Source: Halovivax sp.
Lineage (GTDB): Archaea; Halobacteriota; Halobacteria; Halobacteriales; Natrialbaceae
DNA length: 13,222 nt
Direction of reading: 5' to 3'
Assembly: GCA_007135505.1 (NCBI GenBank)
Contig: SLIS01000471.1
Coordinates: forward strand, 1-13,222
The notes beneath the pieces are model-generated. The model was not told the DNA's origin. It did no database searches and saw nothing but the letters and a program-made list of their open reading frames with translations. Both the position numbers and the translations under genes were made by a program. How positions within the stretch are numbered: position 1 is the first letter of the stretch; each line of letters begins with the position of its first letter. Below are positions 6,615-12,361 of the stretch, in pieces.

Positions 6615-6665
6615 CACTGGCCGGGTCCGGAGACGCCAGTCAGGCCCAGCCTCACTGGCCGGGTC
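6615..6665. repeat. Direct repeat CACTGGCCGGGTC
   Basis: Thirteen identical bases occur at 6615-6627 and 6653-6665, 38 nt apart, in the 252-nt divergent intergenic region. They are candidate paired operator sites upstream of the nicotinamidase-like gene. They could also be chance in GC-rich DNA. Confidence 0.3.
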
Positions 6666-6708
6666 AACCGCGTCGATGGGGCCCAACGCGACCGTTCGTT
6701 CGGCGTGA

Positions 6709-6718
6709 GCGTTATTGG
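6709..6718 (+). promoter_or_regulatory. Promoter box of the nicotinamidase-like gene
   Basis: GCGTTATTGG is centred about 27 nt before the ATG at 6741, the spacing expected for a leaderless transcript. Confidence 0.4.
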
Positions 6719-6740
6719 CGCGACCGCCGTACCGTCGCGT

Positions 6741-7313
6741 ATGGAGCTCGAACCCGAACGCACCGCGGTCGTCGTGGTCGACATGCAAAACGACTTCTGT
6801 CACCCGGACGGGGCGCTGTACGCACCCGGCAGCGAAGGCGCCATCGAACCGATCACCGCGCTCCTCGACCGCGCCCACGAGGCCGGCGTCAAGACCGTGT
6901 TCACCCGGGACGTCCACCCGCCCGAGCAGTTCGAGGACGCCCGCTACTACGACGAGTTCGAGCAGTGGGGCGAGCACGTCGTCGAGGGAACCTGGGGTGC
7001 CGAGGTCGTCGAGGATCTTCAGGTGGGAGCGGCCGACACCGTCGTCGAGAAACACACCTACGACGCGTTCCAGCGAACGGAGCTGGACGGGTGGCTGACC
7101 GCCAGGAACGTCCGGGACCTCCTCTTCTGTGGCACGCTCGCGAACGTCTGCGTCCTGCACACCGCCGGGAGCGCCGGCCTGCGGGACTACCGACCGATTC
7201 TGCTCGAGGACTGCATCGGCGCGATCGAGGACGAACACCACGAGTACGCGCTGGACCACGCGGAGTGGCTCTTCGGCGAGGTGCACACGAGCGACGAGGT
7301 CTCGTTCGTCTGA
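6741..7313 (+). CDS. pncA: Isochorismatase-fold hydrolase, probable nicotinamidase
   Basis: This 190-residue cysteine hydrolase has a visible catalytic triad: Asp14 (VVVDMQNDFC), Lys104 (VVEKHTYDAF) and Cys137 (TLANVCVLHTA). Nicotinamidases differ from generic isochorismatases by a metal site. Here Asp57 and His59 (TRDVHPPEQF) and His79 (WGEHVVEGTWGAEV) sit where that site is found. The sequence also follows the nicotinamidase pattern around DxHPP and GTxGAE. The likely reaction is nicotinamide to nicotinate plus ammonia, the first salvage step before nicotinate phosphoribosyltransferase, whose gene is at 3572-4741. The longer frame upstream to 6495 is not coding. The ATG at 6741 has a well-placed promoter box and good family alignment. 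The nicotinamidase assignment rests on motifs only. Confidence 0.8.
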   Translation: MELEPERTAVVVVDMQNDFCHPDGALYAPGSEGAIEPITALLDRAHEAGVKTVFTRDVHPPEQFEDARYYDEFEQWGEHVVEGTWGAEVVEDLQVGAADTVVEKHTYDAFQRTELDGWLTARNVRDLLFCGTLANVCVLHTAGSAGLRDYRPILLEDCIGAIEDEHHEYALDHAEWLFGEVHTSDEVSFV

Positions 7314-7341
7314 GACGCGACGCCCACCCGACGAGAGCGCA

Positions 7342-7351
7342 ACGCCTATCT
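7342..7351 (+). promoter_or_regulatory. Possible promoter box of the DDAH-like gene
   Basis: ACGCCTATCT is centred about 28 nt before the ATG at 7375, in the 61-nt gap after the preceding gene. It supports a separate leaderless start instead of strict co-transcription. The match is weak. Confidence 0.3.
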
Positions 7352-7374
7352 CCGGCGGCGGAGACCGTCGAACG

Positions 7375-8376
7375 ATGGCCGACGCCCCTTCGATCGTCGA
7401 CGAGGCCGATCCCCTCGACGTCTCGCCGTCCGAGTGCCGGACGCGACCGGACCACGACCGGGTGCTGCTCGTCAGGCCGACGTACTTCGACGTCACGTAC
7501 GAGATCAACCCCTACATGGGCGGCGACGTCGATCGGGATCGCGCCCGGACACAGTGGCGAGCGTTGCGCGACGCCTACGATCGCTACGTCGACGTCGCTG
7601 TCCTGGACCCGGCCGAGACGTGGGCGACGATCGAATCGGAGCCGACCCCGGCCCCACCGTCGGACGTCGACGCGGCCCCATCGTCGAGCGCCGAGGCAGC
7701 CCCATCGTCGGTCGCCGACCCGGCCCCGCCCGCCGAGCGCCCCGACATGGTCTTCGCGGCGAACCTCGGGCTACCGACGGCCGACGGGACCGGCCTCGTT
7801 CTGGCGTCGATGGCGACCGACGAACGCCGGGGCGAGCCCGCTCACCTGGCCGCCTGGGCCCGCGCGGCGGGCTACGAGACGGTCGAACCGCCGATAGCCG
7901 CGTTCGAGGGAACCGGCGACGCCTTCTGGCACCCGGGCCGGCGACTGCTCTGGGGTGGCTACGGCGTCCGGACCGAGCGCGAGGCGTACGACGACCTCGC
8001 CGACCGGCTCGACACGCCGGTCCTCGCGCTCGAACTGACCGACGACCGGTACTACCACCTCGACGTCTGCCTGACGCCGCTCGACGGGACGACCGCGCTG
8101 ATCCAGCCCGAGGCGTTCACCGAAGACGGCCTGGCGCGGATCCGCGAGGTGTTCGAGTCGGTCCTCGAGATTCCGATCGACGAATCGCGCGAGGGGATGG
8201 CCGGCAACGCCCACTGCGTCGACGGGGATCACGTCCTCCTCCCCGCCGACAACCCCGCGACGGAGTCGATCCTCACGGAAGCGGGATACGAACCCGTCCC
8301 GATCGAGACGAGCGAATTCGAGAAGGCGGGCGGCTCCGTGTTCTGTCTCTCGCTCGAACTGGGCCGGTCGGCGTGA
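7375..8376 (+). CDS. DDAH/arginine-deiminase-fold amidinohydrolase
   Basis: This 333-residue protein has the guanidino-modifying alpha/beta-propeller fold. The catalytic residues are recognisable: Glu178 with Asp182 in AFEGTGDAFWH, His228 in YYHLDVCLTPLD, and the nucleophile Cys324 in FEKAGGSVFCLSLEL. The N-terminal PTYFDVTYEINPYM block is typical of this family. Its bacterial members hydrolyse dimethylarginine to citrulline and dimethylamine, while related enzymes act on arginine or other guanidino compounds, so the substrate here is open. An unusual Ala/Pro/Ser/Asp-rich insertion (93-124) is built from 24-bp tandem repeats and probably forms a flexible surface loop. It makes the protein longer than the usual family length of roughly 250-300. 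The gene follows the nicotinamidase-like gene by 61 nt on the same strand. The product is expected to be cytoplasmic. Confidence 0.85.
   Translation: MADAPSIVDEADPLDVSPSECRTRPDHDRVLLVRPTYFDVTYEINPYMGGDVDRDRARTQWRALRDAYDRYVDVAVLDPAETWATIESEPTPAPPSDVDAAPSSSAEAAPSSVADPAPPAERPDMVFAANLGLPTADGTGLVLASMATDERRGEPAHLAAWARAAGYETVEPPIAAFEGTGDAFWHPGRRLLWGGYGVRTEREAYDDLADRLDTPVLALELTDDRYYHLDVCLTPLDGTTALIQPEAFTEDGLARIREVFESVLEIPIDESREGMAGNAHCVDGDHVLLPADNPATESILTEAGYEPVPIETSEFEKAGGSVFCLSLELGRSA
7651..7746 (+). repeat. In-frame 24-bp tandem repeat (four units)
   Basis: The units lie at 7651-7674, 7675-7698, 7699-7722 and 7723-7746, each starting GCCCC. Units 2 and 3 share GCCCCATCGTCG and the fourth is degenerate. 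They encode APPSDVDA, APSSSAEA, APSSVADP and APPAERPD within the DDAH-like protein. The period is eight codons, so changes in unit number keep the frame. Confidence 0.75.
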
Positions 8377-8420
8377 TCGGTGCCGACGGGGGTCTTCCTC
8401 CCGCTTTCAACTCCGATCTC

Positions 8421-8885
8421 TCAGCTGCGGAAAATCCGATACGATCCCTGGCCGGTGGCGACCTCGCGCGTCTCGCCGTCCGGCGTCGTGCTCTCGACCG
8501 TGATCTCGCTGACGCCGACGGTCGAGCCGACCCGAACGACGGTCGCGACGGCGTCTAAGTCACCCGTCGCGGGTCGCAGGTAGTTGACGTTCAAGTTGAT
8601 CGTGGCCACGCCGGTCTGGACGGGATCGTCGAACCTGGTTCGCAGGGCGAGGCCGCCGACGGTGTCGACCATCGTGGCGGCGATCCCGCCGTGGATGTCC
8701 GGCCGGCGGTCCGTGGCGCCCCCGTTCGGGCGGGTGTTCGTGAGCTTCTCGTCGTAGGGTACCGAGAGCGTCATCGTTCCGTCGTCGACGTCCGTGACGG
8801 TCATCCCGAGCCACGAGAGGAACTCGTGGTTCTCGTCGATGTGGGCCTGCAGCATCTCCGCCATCGCGTCGTAGTCCGCGGTCAT
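8421..8885 (-). CDS. PaaI-family thioesterase (hotdog fold)
   Basis: This 154-residue protein has the hotdog thioesterase signature DIHGGIAATMVDTVGGLALRT (about 63-83). HGG at 65-67 and Asp74 are the expected catalytic-loop and helix residues. The central strands ATINLNVNYLRPATG and the C-terminal block STVGVSEITVES also fit the family. Members hydrolyse acyl-CoA thioesters such as aryl-acetyl-CoA, and the substrate here is unknown. The frame extends to a GTG at 8939, adding 18 residues. The ATG at 8885 is preferred because homology begins near MTADYDAMAEMLQAHI. However, a weak A/T-rich site near 8963-8972 would suit the longer form, so the start is uncertain. The gene is on the same strand as the membrane-anchored gene at 9003, with a 117-nt gap. 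Confidence 0.85.
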   Translation of the reverse strand: MTADYDAMAEMLQAHIDENHEFLSWLGMTVTDVDDGTMTLSVPYDEKLTNTRPNGGATDRRPDIHGGIAATMVDTVGGLALRTRFDDPVQTGVATINLNVNYLRPATGDLDAVATVVRVGSTVGVSEITVESTTPDGETREVATGQGSYRIFRS

Positions 8886-9002
8886 ACCATCCCCTGTGTC
8901 GGGCTGACCCTTGGACCCTGCGTTCTCCCGTCGGAACACGTTGAACGCCGTTTGACCGCCCGAGCGATTTGACCGGCCGGACGGGAGCGTGATTCGATCG
9001 CG

Positions 9003-9842
9003 TTACTCCGGTGGCTCGGCCCAGTCGGGTCGCTCAACGCTGGCGTCGTCGTGAACCGCGTAGGTGAGCTCGACGGTGACGGACTCGCCCCGCCACTGCT
9101 CGGCGAGGTACTCGGCGTAGTTCGAGGCGTCGACGATGGTAAAGGTGAGGTCGGCCGACCGCAGTGCCCCGGTCTCGGCGTCGCGGTGGAGTTCCCCGTC
9201 GGCCGCCGTCACGCGGTACTCCTCGACCGTGTGCCCGGAGACGACGCGCTCGTACCAGCCGGTCTTCGGTTCGTACACCGCGACGGTTCGATCGCCGACG
9301 GTCTCCTCGCCGACGAATTCGAAGGAGAGCCACGAGAGCAACGGGTCGGTTCCCAGGGTGTGGTACCCGTCGAACTGGTCGTCGACCGACGGGGGATCCG
9401 CCTCGCTCGACAGCCGGGTGTACCCGTCCTCGACCGAGTCGACCGTCTCGTTCTCGCCGGCGTACTCGAGCCAGTCCTCGTAGGTGTCGGCGCTGTCCGT
9501 CCAGGACCGCGTCGCCTGCCACTCGGCGTCGAGATCGGTGTACCTGGTCGTCGCGGTCGTCTCGGCCTCACGGATCCAGTCGCTATCGTAGCGAACTTCG
9601 TCACCGTCGACGGCGAGGCGGTTAGTCAGCTCGAGGGCGAACTCCCCCTCCTCGTCGATTCGTATCTCCTGGTCGACCGCGAACGTGCCGTCGTTAGACG
9701 GCGGGCTGTCGGTGCCGAGATCGGTCGCGTAGGGCTCGTGCGCGACGGTCGAGAACGGATACAGGACGAAGATCGTTGCCAACGCGGCGAGGACAACGAG
9801 ACAGACCACCGCGGCTATCGTCAGCCGTCCCGGCCGGTTCAT
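9003..9842 (-). CDS. Membrane-anchored protein of unknown function
   Basis: This 279-residue protein has one N-terminal hydrophobic segment (about 8-30, LTIAAVVCLVVLAALATIFVLY) after a short basic start. An acidic extracellular region rich in Asp, Glu, Thr and Trp/Tyr follows. The segment can be a signal anchor: there is no lipobox, and Cys14 sits inside the helix. I recognise no domain. The repeated pattern of short strands (DGTFAVDQEIRIDEEGEFALELTNRL, FVGEETVGDRTVAVYEPKTGWYERVV, SADLTFTIVDASNYAEYL, SVTVELTYAVHDD) suggests a beta-rich domain exposed outside the cell. The ATG at 9842 is well supported by the strong TATA box about 29 nt upstream. No functional partner is obvious among the neighbours. 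Confidence 0.75.
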   Translation of the reverse strand: MNRPGRLTIAAVVCLVVLAALATIFVLYPFSTVAHEPYATDLGTDSPPSNDGTFAVDQEIRIDEEGEFALELTNRLAVDGDEVRYDSDWIREAETTATTRYTDLDAEWQATRSWTDSADTYEDWLEYAGENETVDSVEDGYTRLSSEADPPSVDDQFDGYHTLGTDPLLSWLSFEFVGEETVGDRTVAVYEPKTGWYERVVSGHTVEEYRVTAADGELHRDAETGALRSADLTFTIVDASNYAEYLAEQWRGESVTVELTYAVHDDASVERPDWAEPPE

Positions 9843-9864
9843 ACTGTCTCGAACGAGTCAGGAT

Positions 9865-9880
9865 GATTATAAAATAGTTC
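9865..9880 (-). promoter_or_regulatory. Strong TATA box
   Basis: The coding strand reads GAACTATTTTATAATC, the clearest TATA element in the window. It is centred about 29 nt upstream of the ATG at 9842 and implies a leaderless or nearly leaderless mRNA for the membrane-anchored protein. Confidence 0.65.
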
Positions 9881-9972
9881 GGGTCTCCTCGCTCGCCGCG
9901 TTCGAACTGGCCGGTCGATCCGGGGGCCGAGGCTGATGGGTGTCGCTCGATAGGATCACCGTCACGAGGGCA

Positions 9973-10926
9973 TCAGTCCCGCTCGACCGCGATCGAGACT
10001 CGCTCCCCGACTGCGAACGACCGATCCGGACAGATCACCTTCGCGCCGAAGCCGTCGTCTCGGGCACAGAACAGCGAGAGTCCCGTCACCGGCTCGCCGT
10101 TTGCCAGCACGGTCGCGTCGCGCCAGTCGACGGTCCGGTCGGTCGCGTGGCCGATCGGATCGCCGTTCAGGCGGATCGACCGCTCCTCGGTGCCGCCGTT
10201 CGCGACCGTCTCGTCGCCGTCCGGTCCGAGAACGCCGCCCGTCTCGTAGTGGGGAAGTCCCCCGTCGAGGACCCCGCCACCGTCGGCCGCGACCCCGACC
10301 CACGCACCTGGGTCCGGGTGGGCGGGCGCGTCGAGTATCGCGTACGTGTCGCCGGTCGCGACGACCGTGCCCGTTCCGTCCCAGGGTAGCGGGGCCACGT
10401 CGACGTCGACCTCGATCGGGAGCGACCCCGACGCCCGGTAGAGATGCTGGTCCGGGGTGCGAAACCCGACGTGGAGGTGGGTACCGACCCAGGGTGCGAA
10501 GAACCCGGCCCGGACCAGCCGGCCGAGATCGTCGCCGATCGACACGCGCTCACCCGCATCGACGGCCGGATCGACGTGCAGGATCCGGGCCACGAGGCCG
10601 GCCGCGGGCGCCGGTTCCTCGACGTCGAGCAAAAGCAGGTGGTCGTGTACGGGCGCGTACGGTTTCGGCGGCGCCTGCACGGTTCGCGTCTCGCGGAGGA
10701 CGCCGCCGACGGGGGAGGGCGCCGCGTTGTCGAGGCCCTCGTGCGGATCGCTCCCACCGGGGTAGAGGTCGATCGCACAGCCCTCGTCGTGGGCCGAATA
10801 CGGCGAGTTGTACAGCGAGAACCGCTGGTACCGGTCGAGGACCCGCCCGGGAAGCACGACTCGGTCGGGCCGCTCGTCCCGTCCAGGACCGCCGCTTCCC
10901 GCTTCCATCGCCTCGAAAGTGGGCAT
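9973..10926 (-). CDS. M23/LytM-like metallopeptidase-domain protein, no signal peptide
   Basis: This 317-residue protein has an N-terminal half that follows the M23 (LytM) pattern. HEGLDNAAPSPVGGVL gives His62 and Asp66 (HxxxD). ARILHVDPAVDAGERVSIGDDLG gives His117 in the position of the catalytic YxH block. VRAGFFAPWVGTHLHVGF gives His150 and His152 (HxH). All metal and catalytic positions therefore look intact. Known M23 enzymes cut peptidoglycan, which haloarchaea lack, and no signal peptide or membrane segment is visible, so the substrate is unknown. Residues about 170-317 form a second, probably beta-rich region that I do not recognise. The ATG at 10926 gives the longest form. Met7 at 10908 is an alternative, with a box at 10932-10939 about 27 nt upstream. 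The gene is divergent from the lipoate-ligase-like gene with a 38-nt gap. Confidence 0.7.
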   Translation of the reverse strand: MPTFEAMEAGSGGPGRDERPDRVVLPGRVLDRYQRFSLYNSPYSAHDEGCAIDLYPGGSDPHEGLDNAAPSPVGGVLRETRTVQAPPKPYAPVHDHLLLLDVEEPAPAAGLVARILHVDPAVDAGERVSIGDDLGRLVRAGFFAPWVGTHLHVGFRTPDQHLYRASGSLPIEVDVDVAPLPWDGTGTVVATGDTYAILDAPAHPDPGAWVGVAADGGGVLDGGLPHYETGGVLGPDGDETVANGGTEERSIRLNGDPIGHATDRTVDWRDATVLANGEPVTGLSLFCARDDGFGAKVICPDRSFAVGERVSIAVERD

Positions 10927-10930
10927 CGCA

Positions 10931-10940
10931 CACGTTTACC
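10931..10940. promoter_or_regulatory. Single A/T-rich box between two divergent genes
   Basis: ACGTTTACCT on the plus strand (AGGTAAACGT on the minus) is the only A/T-rich site in the 38-nt gap. It is about 29 nt before the GTG at 10965 and about 27 nt before the internal ATG at 10908 of the minus-strand gene. It could direct transcription both ways. Confidence 0.4.
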
Positions 10941-10964
10941 TCGTTCGGGTTCGAACCGTCCGGC

Positions 10965-11657
10965 GTGACCGTCACCGTCTATCGCGGCCGGGCGAAGACG
11001 ATCGACGCCGACCGCGCGGCGAGCCGCCGCCTTCTGGAGCACACCGCATCCGGTGACCGGGCGGTCCGCGTCTGGCGCCCGCATCGCCAGGTGGCCTTCG
11101 GCCGCCGGGACGGCAATCGCGACGGGTACGATCGAGCCAGGGCCGCGGCCGAAGCCCACGGGTTTCGCCCCGTCGAGCGCCGCGTCGGCGGGCGGGCGGT
11201 GGCCTACGACGGCGAGACGACGCTGGCGTTCGTCCGGGCGGAGCCGGTCGACGACCTCCGGACCGGCATCCAGGACCGGTACGACGCCATCACGGCCGAC
11301 GTCGCCGCGGCGCTGGGATCGTGCGGCGTCGCCGTCGAGGAAGGCGAACCGGCCGACTCGTTCTGTCCGGGGACCCACTCGCTCCGACTCCCCGACGGTC
11401 CCAAGGTGGCCGGCATCGCTCAGCGGGTGACGGCCGACGGCGCCCTCGTCGCCGGGATCCTGCTCGTCGACCGTCGGGACGAACTCGCCGCCGTCCTGGC
11501 CGACGTCTACGCGGCCCTCGACGTCCCGCTCGACCCGGACTCGGTCGGGGGCGTCGTTCCCCCGGACCGCGACGTCGGCCCGGACGACGTCCGGGCGGCG
11601 CTCGAACGGGAACTGGTCGGCGACGCGGAGCCTCACGTGGTCACCGTCGGACGATGA
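10965..11657 (+). CDS. Lipoate--protein ligase family protein
   Basis: This 230-residue protein has the biotin/lipoate ligase fold. Recognisable blocks are VRVWRPHRQVAFGRRD (34-49), ERRVGGRAVAY (71-81, equivalent to the RRxGGG lipoyl-AMP loop) and DSFCPGTHSLRLPDGPKVAGIAQRV (131-155). Lys147 stands in the place of the conserved catalytic lysine. LVAGILLV follows. LplA-type enzymes attach lipoate to E2 or GcvH proteins, but octanoyl transferases share this fold, so the exact substrate is open. The third Gly of GGG is Arg here (GGR). The frame is open far upstream, but that part is antisense to the neighbouring gene. The GTG at 10965 fits both the family N-terminus and the promoter box at 10931-10940. 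The product is cytoplasmic. Confidence 0.8.
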   Translation: MTVTVYRGRAKTIDADRAASRRLLEHTASGDRAVRVWRPHRQVAFGRRDGNRDGYDRARAAAEAHGFRPVERRVGGRAVAYDGETTLAFVRAEPVDDLRTGIQDRYDAITADVAAALGSCGVAVEEGEPADSFCPGTHSLRLPDGPKVAGIAQRVTADGALVAGILLVDRRDELAAVLADVYAALDVPLDPDSVGGVVPPDRDVGPDDVRAALERELVGDAEPHVVTVGR

Positions 11658-11676
11658 GCGACGCGGAGCCTGACGT
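11620..11676 (+). repeat. 19-nt direct repeat spanning the end of the ligase gene
   Basis: GCGACGCGGAGCCTCACGT at 11620-11638, in the last codons, recurs at 11658-11676 just after the stop with one mismatch, 38 nt apart. It looks like a local duplication of the gene tail. The second copy follows an ATG overlapping the stop (ATGA at 11654) and opens a 78-codon frame that I do not accept as a gene. Confidence 0.5.
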
Positions 11677-11847
11677 CGGTCGCGTGGGACCTCGAGCGAC
11701 GCACGAACCGGGCTCGGCGAGGATCTGCCAGCAACGGCGTCTCGGCCGACCGGACAGCCGCGTCGCTCGCGTTCGTGCAAGCACCGCAGTGGCCGATCTT
11801 CCGTCGGTCGATCTCCAGACCGGTATTCGGTTACGGCACGGACATCG

Positions 11848-12204
11848 TCACAGGAATTCGCGCACGTCCGAGTACCACATGTCGTGGTAGTCGAGGTGGC
11901 CGATCCGTCGGGCGATGGCGACGGCGAGGACGTGCCAGCACTCCTCCGTCGGATCGTCGGGGTCGATGTTGTACGTCGAATCCTTGCAGGTACAGGCGCC
12001 GCCCTCGATGACGTACTCGTCCCGGTGGCCGACGACGACCGTGAAGTCCCGGTAGGACTTCACCCGGCGCTCGGCGACGGCCTCGATGGCGCGGACCCCG
12101 CGGTCGCCGTGAATCCGGGTGATTCGATCGACGAGTTCCGGGGTGAGCTCGCCCGCCTCCTCGAGGTCTGCCTGCCAGCGCTCGACCGGGTTCGGCTCTG
12201 CCAC
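11848..12204 (-). CDS. SWIM zinc-finger protein
   Basis: This 118-residue protein has a SWIM-type zinc motif: Cys71, Cys73, Cys89 and His91 in CTCKD...ECWH, which is CxCx15CxH. An N-terminal helical region (NPVERWQADLEEAGELTPELVDRITRIHG) comes first. A short strand block (RVKSYRDFTVVVGHRDEYVIEGG) leads into the finger. The C-terminus reads DYHDMWYSDVREFL. SWIM domains bind nucleic acid or protein partners, often in DNA repair or recombination factors. Small stand-alone forms like this one are common in haloarchaea and have no assigned role. Two GTG codons, at 12213 and 12204, could start it. The box GATTTTACAG (12225-12234) is about 26 nt from 12204 but only about 17 from 12213, so 12204 is chosen. 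Confidence 0.8.
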   Translation of the reverse strand: MAEPNPVERWQADLEEAGELTPELVDRITRIHGDRGVRAIEAVAERRVKSYRDFTVVVGHRDEYVIEGGACTCKDSTYNIDPDDPTEECWHVLAVAIARRIGHLDYHDMWYSDVREFL

Positions 12205-12224
12205 GCCCGACACTCCGGGCCGTG

Positions 12225-12234
12225 CTGTAAAATC
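12225..12234 (-). promoter_or_regulatory. TATA-like box of the SWIM gene
   Basis: The coding strand reads GATTTTACAG, with its centre about 26 nt upstream of the GTG at 12204. It decides the start choice for this gene. Confidence 0.5.
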
Positions 12235-12328
12235 GGTTTGGTTGACGGATCGGCTCGGTCGCCGTACGCGTCGCCCCGGCGAGTGCCGGTTCGTAGCGCG
12301 CCGAGAGGCTGACTGCCACCGACGTCAC

Positions 12329-12338
12329 ACGTATACTC
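12329..12338 (+). promoter_or_regulatory. TATA-like box of the MFS gene
   Basis: ACGTATACTC is centred about 28 nt before the ATG at 12362. It fits a leaderless start. A GGGAG at 12343-12347 is too far from the ATG to be a normal ribosome-binding site. Confidence 0.45.
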
Positions 12339-12361
12339 CTCCGGGAGAAAGATCACCGCGA

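Noticed and set aside
10167..11780. 537-codon minus-strand frame crossing the lipoate-ligase-like and M23-like genes
   Set aside because: It is antisense to one recognised gene and in a different frame from the other. The translation is Arg/Ser/Pro-rich and without motifs.
11654..11890. 78-codon frame starting at the ATGA overlap after the ligase-like gene
   Set aside because: It runs antisense into the SWIM gene. Its start is explained by the duplicated gene tail, and the rest has no recognisable motif.
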